This document shows, piece after piece, positions 57,896 through 64,000 of a stretch of DNA of 64,000 bases. Within the stretch, counting starts at the first letter, position 1. Each line of letters opens with the position of its first letter. The position numbers and the translations under genes were made by a program. The notes below the pieces were generated by a model. That model was not told the origin of the DNA, did no database searches, and saw nothing but the letters and a program-made list of their open reading frames with translations. The stretch is taken from contig CAJUNB010000012.1 of assembly GCA_910587635.1 (NCBI GenBank), positions 1-64,000 of the forward strand, given 5' to 3'. Source of the DNA: an uncultured Lachnospiraceae bacterium (GTDB taxonomy: Bacteria > Bacillota > Clostridia > Lachnospirales > Lachnospiraceae).

Positions 57896-58465
57896 ATGCG
57901 GATAGGAACGGGATATGATGTGCATAAACTGGTAGAAGGGAGAAAGCTGATCATGGGCGGTGTGGAAATCCCCTATGAAAAGGGGCTTTTGGGTCACTCG
58001 GATGCGGATGTGCTGCTGCATGCCATTATGGACGCTCTGCTGGGAGCGGCCGCTCTGGGAGATATCGGTAAGCATTTTCCCGATACGGACGATGCCTATA
58101 AGGGAATTTCCAGCCTGAGCCTGCTGAAAAAAACAGGGGAATTACTGGAAGAGAATTGCTTATTTATCGAAAATATCGATGCAACGATCATTGCCCAGGC
58201 GCCGAAAATGCGTCCTCATATCGATGCCATGAGAGAAAATGTCGCCAAAACGCTGGGAATCGAGGTAAGCCAGGTCAATATCAAGGCCACTACGGAAGAA
58301 GGACTGGGATTTACCGGAAGAGGCGAGGGCATTTCCGCCCAGGCAGTCTGCCTGCTCACAAGTCCATCTCATTTTTACGACATCGACGTCACAGAAGAAG
58401 GACAGGGGAAATGCCAGGGATGCGACGGGTGCCCGAGACAGAAGGAAGCAGAGTCTGAGAAATAA
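57896..58465 (+). CDS. ispF: 2-C-methyl-D-erythritol 2,4-cyclodiphosphate synthase, with Cys-rich tail
   Basis: 189 residues. RIGTGYDVHKL gives the zinc ligands D8 and H10, and LGHSDADVLLHAIMDALLGAA gives H42 (IspF pattern). GDIGKHFPDTD and ATTEEGLGFTGRGEGI follow. It makes the cyclodiphosphate in the MEP isoprenoid pathway. Family members end near residue 158; this one adds about 30 residues with C173-xx-C176-xx-C179, which could bind metal or be redox active. It has its own promoter. Confidence 0.94.
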   Translation: MRIGTGYDVHKLVEGRKLIMGGVEIPYEKGLLGHSDADVLLHAIMDALLGAAALGDIGKHFPDTDDAYKGISSLSLLKKTGELLEENCLFIENIDATIIAQAPKMRPHIDAMRENVAKTLGIEVSQVNIKATTEEGLGFTGRGEGISAQAVCLLTSPSHFYDIDVTEEGQGKCQGCDGCPRQKEAESEK

Positions 58466-58584
58466 TTTTGGACAGAAAATTAGTAATTATTTTAAAAGAC
58501 AGTTCCTTTTACAGGAAAAAATCAGACTATGATGATTTTTATATAGCGGGACGCAAAGAAGCGATAGAATAAAAGGAGACTTCC

Positions 58585-59688
58585 ATGGAAACGATAGAAA
58601 AACTCACCACATCGGAATGCATTGCTGCAAAAGAGATGTGGTCAGAAATATTTTATGAAGATTCGGAGAAATTTACGGAGTATTATTTCCGGGAAAAGAT
58701 GCCGGACAACACAGGATATGGACTGAAAGAAGAAGGCAGGCTGCGGGCCATGCTCTTTTTGACGCCCTATATGGCGCGTATCCTCTCTCCTGACAGACAG
58801 GGTAATCTGTTCCGGGATGTGCCCCTGTGTTATATTGTGGGTGTAGGAACGAAAAAGGAATACCGTCACAGAGGCTATATGGACAGGCTGTTGCGGGCCG
58901 CTCTTGCCGATCTGTGTGAGGCAGAGCAGCCCTTTACTTTTCTGATGCCTGCGGACCCGGCAATTTATACGCCCTATCAGTTTCGGTATATATATGAAAG
59001 ACCGGAATTTTCCGTTCAGAAGTGGGGAAGGGTTCAGGCGGAGCCGATGCCGGAAGGCGGGGAGGCGGTACTGGCAGCATTTGCAGAAAGAGAGCTGGAG
59101 GGGCGTTATCAGCTCTTTTTGAAACGGGATCCTTCCTATTATAAGAGACAGAAAAAAGAGAGCCTGGCACAGAACGGTGACATTTATCTCTGGCAGGAGA
59201 ATGGAGAGCTGGCAGGTTTTTATTTGTATGCGGAGGAAAATGGCAAGGCGGAGATTCAGGAAGCTCTGGTGGCGGAGCATTTTGCCGGGAAGAAGGCACT
59301 GGATATTTCTGATGAAACAAAACCTGTCATCATGGCGAGAATTACCAATGTGTCGGCTATGCTTTCTCTGATGCGGCTTGCCGGGCAGGAAAAGGAAGAG
59401 ACAGTCAGCCTCATACTGCGGGTGGCAGATCCTCTTCTGCCGGGGAACAATGGCACTTTTCTCTGGACAGTAGGGAAAAAAGAAAGTACAATAGCTTTAT
59501 TGGACGAAGCAGATGAGGTGGACGCCTGTGTGGGAATCGAAGGACTGGCACAGTTTTTATTCGGGAAAAAAGACGCACGGGATGTGATGTGTGGTGGCCG
59601 GAAAGGAAAGCCATTGGAAGATGCGGTTTCCGTAAAGCTGTCCTGTATCGAACCATTGTCCCGGGTATGTATCAACGAGATTGTATAA
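58585..59688 (+). CDS. GNAT acetyltransferase, Eis-like
   Basis: 367 residues. The N-terminal GNAT core has RDVPLCYIVGVGTKKEYRHR followed by GYMDRLLRAAL, the acetyl-CoA pyrophosphate loop, and FTFLMPADPAIYTPYQFRYI. The middle resembles a second GNAT half (EIQEALVAEHFAGKKA). The end (about 270-367) has the sterol-carrier-like fold of Eis proteins. Eis relatives acetylate amines, including aminoglycosides; the substrate here is unknown. AAAAGGAG precedes the ATG. Confidence 0.8.
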   Translation: METIEKLTTSECIAAKEMWSEIFYEDSEKFTEYYFREKMPDNTGYGLKEEGRLRAMLFLTPYMARILSPDRQGNLFRDVPLCYIVGVGTKKEYRHRGYMDRLLRAALADLCEAEQPFTFLMPADPAIYTPYQFRYIYERPEFSVQKWGRVQAEPMPEGGEAVLAAFAERELEGRYQLFLKRDPSYYKRQKKESLAQNGDIYLWQENGELAGFYLYAEENGKAEIQEALVAEHFAGKKALDISDETKPVIMARITNVSAMLSLMRLAGQEKEETVSLILRVADPLLPGNNGTFLWTVGKKESTIALLDEADEVDACVGIEGLAQFLFGKKDARDVMCGGRKGKPLEDAVSVKLSCIEPLSRVCINEIV

Positions 59689-59761
59689 GGCGATAAAAGA
59701 AAGGACTGTTTGCTTCTGACTTGCATATGATGAATTATATTTCATTTTGGGAGAGAACAGT

Positions 59762-60454
59762 ATGGGCTTTATCAAGCGGATCCGTGATGAGATCCGTATA
59801 ATCAGGGAGAGGGATCCGGCCATTCATTCTTCGATGGAAGTTTTTCTCTATCCCAGTTTTAAAGTAATGATGCACTACCGGGTAGCGCATAAACTGTATA
59901 TAAAAGGGCATTATTTTCTGGCGCGACTGATTTCCCAGCGGGGTGTGCGTAAGACGGGAATCGAAATCCATCCGGGGGCTCAGATCGGAGAAGGCTTTTT
60001 TATTGACCATGGAAACGGTGTTATCATCGGGGAAACGACCGTTATCGGCAACAATGTGACTCTCTATCAGGGTGTTACACTGGGAGGTACCGGAAAAGAG
60101 CATGGCAAACGTCACCCTACCATAGAGGATAATGTGATGATCAGCGCCGGGGCAAAGATACTTGGTTCCTTTACGATCGGCGCCAATTCCAAAATCGGTG
60201 CGGGGAGTGTGGTGTTGCGGGCTGTGCCGCCCAATTCCACTGTAGTGGGTGTGCCGGGCAGGGTAGTCAGACGCAATAATACGGCGCTTCCCCGGGAAGA
60301 GATGAATCACACTGATCTGCCGGATCCGGTCAGAGAAGATATTCAGAATCTCCAGGAGTCCAACAGCGTACTGACAAACCGCCTTCTGGAGCTGGAAGGA
60401 AAGTTCAGAGAACTGCAGAAAGACCTGGGCAAAAAGGGAGATACGATAGAATAA
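59762..60454 (+). CDS. cysE: Serine O-acetyltransferase
   Basis: 230 residues from ATG 59762 after GGGAGA. The N-terminal helical region (IRIIRERDPAIHSSMEVFLY, HYRVAHKLYIKGHYFLARLI) is followed by left-handed beta-helix hexapeptide repeats: GIEIHPGAQIGEGFFIDHGN, GVIIGETTVIGNNVTLYQGV and GAKILGSFTIGANSKIGAGS. It makes O-acetylserine for cysteine synthesis. The C-terminal 40 residues form a coiled coil absent from E. coli CysE. cysS follows. Confidence 0.94.
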   Translation: MGFIKRIRDEIRIIRERDPAIHSSMEVFLYPSFKVMMHYRVAHKLYIKGHYFLARLISQRGVRKTGIEIHPGAQIGEGFFIDHGNGVIIGETTVIGNNVTLYQGVTLGGTGKEHGKRHPTIEDNVMISAGAKILGSFTIGANSKIGAGSVVLRAVPPNSTVVGVPGRVVRRNNTALPREEMNHTDLPDPVREDIQNLQESNSVLTNRLLELEGKFRELQKDLGKKGDTIE

Positions 60455-60519
60455 TATCAGGCAGCAGCGCCTAAAAATACATCGCAGACTGTCATCACAG
60501 ATAACTGGAGGAAACAAAA

Positions 60520-61929
60520 ATGAAAATTTACAATACACTTTCAGGGAAAAAAGAAGAGTTCGTTCCGATCGAGGAGGGAAAGGTGCGGATGTATGTGTGC
60601 GGTCCTACCGTATACAATCTGATCCATATTGGCAATGCCCGTCCTATGATCGTATTTGACACTGCCCGTCGGTATATGGAGTACAAAGGATATGCTGTGA
60701 ACTTTGTTTCCAATTTTACCGATGTGGACGATAAGATTATCAAAAAAGCGTTGGAGGAAGGGGTAGATGCTTCCGTTATATCGAAGCGGTACATCGAAGA
60801 ATGCAAAAAAGATATGGATGGAATGAATGTCCGTCCCGCTACCACACATCCTCTGGCCACGGAAGAGATCGACGGAATGTTGGAAATGATCGATACGCTG
60901 TTACAAAAGGGCCATGCCTATGTGGCGAAGGACGGTACCGTATATTTCCGAACGAGAAGCTTTAACGAATACGGGAAACTCTCTCATAAAAATCTGGACG
61001 ATCTGCAGGGGGGAAACCGTTCTCTGCTTGTTTCCGGCGAGGACCAGAAAGAAGATCCACTTGATTTCGTGCTCTGGAAACCGAAAAAAGAAGGGGAGCC
61101 TTACTGGGATTCTGCCTGGTGCCAGGGACGGCCGGGATGGCATATTGAATGCTCTGTTATGAGCAGGAAATATCTGGGAGAAGAGATCGATATCCATGCG
61201 GGAGGAGAAGATTTGATTTTCCCGCACCATGAGAATGAGATTGCACAGTCTGAATCCGCAAACGGGAAGATTTTTGCAAGATATTGGATGCACAATGGTT
61301 TTCTCAATATTGATAACAAAAAGATGTCCAAATCTCTTGGAAATTTCTTTACTGTACGGGATATTGCGCAGAAATATGATTTGCAGGTACTCCGTTTCTT
61401 CATGTTGTCTGCCCACTACAGAAGTCCGCTGAATTTCAGTGCGGAACTGATGGAAGCGGCGGAAAACGGACTGGAAAGAATACTGACCTGTGTGGATAAT
61501 CTGAAGTTCCTGCTTACGAACAGTAAGGAAGAGGTACTCCGTCCTGAAGAAGAGACGCTTTTACAGGAGGCGGATAGTTTCCGGGTGAAATTCGAGGAGG
61601 CTATGGATGACGATATCAACACAGCCGATGCCATAGCGGCAGTCTTTGAGCTTGTGAAATTTGCCAATACAAAGGCGGACGGAGAGTGTTCGAAAGCTCT
61701 GCTGGAAGGACTGTTGCAGAAAATCTGCCTGATGACTGATATATTGGGGCTGATCGTAGAGAAAAAAGAAGAGATACTGGATGAAGAGATCGAAGAGATG
61801 ATTGAGGCAAGACAGGCAGCCAGGAAGGAAAAGAATTTTGCGAAAGCAGACGAAATCCGCGCCCAGCTCCTTGAAAAGGGAATCTTGCTGGAAGATACAA
61901 GGGAAGGGGTAAAATGGAAAAGAGTGTAG
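60520..61929 (+). CDS. cysS: Cysteinyl-tRNA synthetase
   Basis: 469 residues. It has MYVCGPTVYNLIHIGNARPM (zinc Cys and HIGH motif), VDDKIIKKALEEGV, GWHIECSVMSRKYLGEEIDI, HAGGEDLIFPHHENEIAQSE (zinc His), and KMSKSLGNFFTVRDI (KMSKS). It charges tRNA-Cys. No T-box leader is seen in the 65-base gap after cysE. The end overlaps mrnC by 16 bases. Confidence 0.97.
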   Translation: MKIYNTLSGKKEEFVPIEEGKVRMYVCGPTVYNLIHIGNARPMIVFDTARRYMEYKGYAVNFVSNFTDVDDKIIKKALEEGVDASVISKRYIEECKKDMDGMNVRPATTHPLATEEIDGMLEMIDTLLQKGHAYVAKDGTVYFRTRSFNEYGKLSHKNLDDLQGGNRSLLVSGEDQKEDPLDFVLWKPKKEGEPYWDSAWCQGRPGWHIECSVMSRKYLGEEIDIHAGGEDLIFPHHENEIAQSESANGKIFARYWMHNGFLNIDNKKMSKSLGNFFTVRDIAQKYDLQVLRFFMLSAHYRSPLNFSAELMEAAENGLERILTCVDNLKFLLTNSKEEVLRPEEETLLQEADSFRVKFEEAMDDDINTADAIAAVFELVKFANTKADGECSKALLEGLLQKICLMTDILGLIVEKKEEILDEEIEEMIEARQAARKEKNFAKADEIRAQLLEKGILLEDTREGVKWKRV

Positions 61930-62354
61930 ACGGCTTGTACGAGATCAAAGAAATCTTTGATTGCAAAGAGCAGGATATCCGCAGCTTTTCTCCTCTGACG
62001 CTGGCATATATTGGAGATGCGGTATATGATCTGGTCATTCGGACCATTGTAGTGGAGCGGGGCAATAAGGCAGCAAATGTGCTCCACAAGACGACGGTAA
62101 AATATGTGAATGCGGCTGCTCAGGCGGCAATCATACAGGCGGTTCTGGATGTTATGACAGAGGAGGAGCTCGCTGTCTATATGCGGGGCAGGAATGCCAA
62201 ATCCAATACAATGGCAAAAAATGCTTCTGTTGAGGACTACAGGAAGGCTACCGGAATGGAAGCTCTGATCGGCTACCTGTATTTATCCAACAGGTTCCAC
62301 CGCGTTCTGGAGCTTGTAAAGCTGGGAATGGAGAAGGCCGGATATGAGATATGA
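61914..62354 (+). CDS. mrnC: Mini-ribonuclease 3
   Basis: 146 residues. RNase III-type catalytic domain without the RNA-binding domain: SPLTLAYIGDAVYDLVIRTI (signature with catalytic Asp), VERGNKAANVLHKTTVKYVN, and GRNAKSNTMAKNASVEDYRK. It matures 23S rRNA in Firmicutes. The start lies within the cysS end. Confidence 0.93.
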   Translation: MEKSVDGLYEIKEIFDCKEQDIRSFSPLTLAYIGDAVYDLVIRTIVVERGNKAANVLHKTTVKYVNAAAQAAIIQAVLDVMTEEELAVYMRGRNAKSNTMAKNASVEDYRKATGMEALIGYLYLSNRFHRVLELVKLGMEKAGYEI

Positions 62355-62464
62355 TGTCGGCGATAATCGGATAAAATACTGCCAGGGGCAAGACCGGTAT
62401 AAGATAGACCGGTGACAGAGAAAGCCAGGAAGAACAGATACGTGCCGGTACATTGGGAGGAAAT

Positions 62465-63205
62465 ATGGAACAGGTGGAATTTACAATAGAGGGACGGAAT
62501 GCAGTGATAGAGGCATACCGGTCCGGCAGGACGATTGACAAGCTGTATATTCAGGACGGCTGTCAGGACGGCCCTGTTATGACGATCAAACGGGAAGCCA
62601 GGAAGCAGGATACGTTGATTAAATATGTGACGAAGGAGCGCCTGGATCAGCTGTCTGAAACAGGCAGGCATCAGGGAGTGATTGCCTGTGCTGCCGCCTA
62701 TGCTTATGTGGAAGTGGAGGACATTCTGCAAGTGGCGAAAGAGAAAGGGGAGTCCCCTTTTGTCATTCTACTGGATAATATAGAAGACCCTCATAATCTG
62801 GGGGCGATTATCCGTACGGCAAATCTGGCAGGCGCCCATGGGGTCATCATACCAAAGAACCGGGCCGTGGGACTGACTGCCACAGTGGCAAAAGCTTCAG
62901 CGGGAGCGCTGAACTATACGCCGGTGGCAAAAGTAACGAACCTGTCAAAGACAATAGAAGCGTTGAAAAAAGAAGGGCTCTGGTTTGTCTGCGCAGACAT
63001 GGACGGAACTGTTATGTACGATCTGGATCTGAAGGGACCGATTGGCCTGGTGATCGGCAGCGAAGGAGAGGGTGTGGGGCGCCTTGTCAAGGAGAAGTGT
63101 GATCTGACAGCGTTGATTCCCATGAAGGGCAATATTGATTCTCTCAATGCTTCGGTGGCGGCAGGTGTGCTGGCATATGAGATCGTCCGTCAGAGAAGGG
63201 GATAA
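62465..63205 (+). CDS. rlmB: 23S rRNA 2'-O-ribose methyltransferase RlmB-type (TrmH family)
   Basis: 246 residues. N-terminal substrate-binding domain FTIEGRNAVIEAYRSGRTID, then the SPOUT domain with FVILLDNIEDPHNLGAIIRT, GVIIPKNRAVGLTATVAKAS, LVIGSEGEGVGRLVKEKCD and IPMKGNIDSLNASVAAGVLA. It methylates a ribose in 23S rRNA (G2251 in E. coli). ATG 62465 follows GGGAGG. Confidence 0.94.
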   Translation: MEQVEFTIEGRNAVIEAYRSGRTIDKLYIQDGCQDGPVMTIKREARKQDTLIKYVTKERLDQLSETGRHQGVIACAAAYAYVEVEDILQVAKEKGESPFVILLDNIEDPHNLGAIIRTANLAGAHGVIIPKNRAVGLTATVAKASAGALNYTPVAKVTNLSKTIEALKKEGLWFVCADMDGTVMYDLDLKGPIGLVIGSEGEGVGRLVKEKCDLTALIPMKGNIDSLNASVAAGVLAYEIVRQRRG

Positions 63206-63219
63206 GCAGAGGAAAAGAG

Positions 63220-63846
63220 ATGGAAAAGGACTACGGACAGGTCAGTGACGAAGAACTGATCGTACGTCTGCGGGACGGGGAAAACAGTATCACTGATTTT
63301 ATTATGGACAAGTACAAAAATCTTGTGAGGAGCAAAGCGAAGTCTATGTATATTCTGGGGGCAGACAGTGAGGATCTGATCCAGGAGGGAATGATCGGTT
63401 TGTTTAAAGCGCTCAGGGATTACGATATCGGCAGAGATGCCAGTTTCCTGACATTTGCGGACCTGTGCATTTCCAGGCAGATGTATACGGCAGTGCAGGC
63501 TTCCAGAAGAAAAAAACATACCCCTCTCAATTCCTATATATCCCTGTACAGTGATGTACGGGAGCGGGGAGAGTACGGAGGTGAGGAAACAGAACTGGTA
63601 AATGTACTCAGTTCCATTTCAGAGAAGAGCCCGGAGGAGGTGTGGATTGACAAGGAGAACCTGGAGCTGCTGGAGAAGACAATCGAAAGAGAGCTGAGCA
63701 GTTTTGAAAAGCAGGTACTGGATCTGTACATTACAGGTATGGGCTATGTACAGATTGCGAAAGTTCTGGGCAGAGATGAGAAATCCACAGACAATGCCCT
63801 CCAGAGAATGAAAAGTAAACTGAGAAAAGTTCAGAAATCATATTGA
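63220..63846 (+). CDS. sigH: RNA polymerase sporulation sigma factor SigH
   Basis: 208 residues. Region 2 reads LIVRLRDGENSITDFIMDKY, SEDLIQEGMIGLFKALRDYD and FLTFADLCISRQMYTAVQAS; region 4 reads ELSSFEKQVLDLYITGMGYV followed by QIAKVLGRDEKSTDNALQRM. In Clostridia SigH starts the sporulation cascade and transcribes spo0A. It lies after rlmB without the yacP gene often seen between them. Confidence 0.95.
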   Translation: MEKDYGQVSDEELIVRLRDGENSITDFIMDKYKNLVRSKAKSMYILGADSEDLIQEGMIGLFKALRDYDIGRDASFLTFADLCISRQMYTAVQASRRKKHTPLNSYISLYSDVRERGEYGGEETELVNVLSSISEKSPEEVWIDKENLELLEKTIERELSSFEKQVLDLYITGMGYVQIAKVLGRDEKSTDNALQRMKSKLRKVQKSY

Positions 63847-63871
63847 CAAAATCCGGGAAATTCGGTACGAT
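63843..63871 (+). promoter_or_regulatory. Promoter of tRNA-Thr
   Basis: Perfect TTGACA (63843-63848) overlapping the sigH stop codon, and TACGAT (63866-63871), 17-base spacer, 13 bases before the tRNA. Confidence 0.72.
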
Positions 63872-63884
63872 ACTAAAGGTATTT

Positions 63885-63957
<73 letters not shown>

Positions 63958-64000
63958 TCAAAAAATGCTTGTGCGGCTTGCGGAAAAGATATATTGCTAT

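Noticed and set aside
60455..60519. T-box leader before cysS
   Set aside because: The gap is 65 bases and lacks the T-box sequence and a specifier loop.

Overview
The window is a chromosomal piece of a spore-forming Firmicute, most likely a Lachnospiraceae (Clostridia). This rests on gene content rather than a search: sigH, a SpoIID-like spore protein, clostridial-type rho-rpmE-DUF1385-prmC-prfA order, cysE-cysS-mrnC-rlmB-sigH order, several protein families I know mainly from Lachnospiraceae, moderate GC, and Gram-positive lipoprotein signals. No phage, plasmid or CRISPR locus is visible.

Layout. 1-5.3 kb is an accessory segment: a frameshifted flavodoxin gene with its divergent HxlR regulator, an IS200-type tnpA deletion derivative with a structured 3' region, and a two-gene minus-strand operon made of a 2-TM channel-like protein with tandem Rossmann domains and a RyR domain (3869-5266) followed by a TIR-TM-MORN protein (1577-3811). 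This pair looks like a nucleotide-signal/ion-channel conflict system and is the most interesting item. 5.6-8.0 kb is a polar amino acid ABC transporter. 8.1-10.8 kb (minus) holds a DUF4364 protein, a TIGR01212 radical SAM protein and malic enzyme. 11.0-16.1 kb is rho, rpmE, DUF1385, prmC, prfA. 16.2-20.4 kb holds a class D beta-lactamase-like lipoprotein, a PH-like membrane protein behind three tandem hairpin repeats, a hotdog thioesterase, a TPR lipoprotein and a secreted protein. 20.6-22.6 kb is pyrF and pyrE; 22.7-25.3 kb two small membrane proteins and an M29-type peptidase; 25.6-29.1 kb purE-purM-purN-purD. 29.1-36 kb holds a zinc-ribbon protein, an SH3 protein with an extreme Asp/Glu/Tyr tail, a GntR-clpC operon, a small beta-rich protein and radA.

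36.1-43.8 kb: tRNA-Trp, a HAD phosphatase, a LUD protein, a SpoIID-like/peptidoglycan-binding protein, a YtrA-type GntR-ABC operon with a large palindromic operator, a coiled-coil protein and a CobD/HisC-like aminotransferase. 43.8-50.8 kb is a four-gene operon of uncharacterised proteins (DUF5717-like, DUF5716/Hsp70-fold-like, helical repeat, coiled-coil membrane protein). 50.8-53.2 kb is a second amino acid ABC transporter. 53.3-57.7 kb has a YjfB-like small protein and the riboflavin operon ribD-ribE-ribBA-ribH behind an FMN riboswitch and terminator. 57.9 kb to the end: ispF, an Eis-like acetyltransferase, cysE, cysS, mrnC, rlmB, sigH and tRNA-Thr.

Intergenic regions carry recurrent palindromes: a CCCTCAGTG...CACTGAGGG family at five places, ATGCTATAGGAA hairpins at two, and GC-rich stem-loops containing an ATGAAAGT word. 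All assignments are from reading the sequence; no database search was run.
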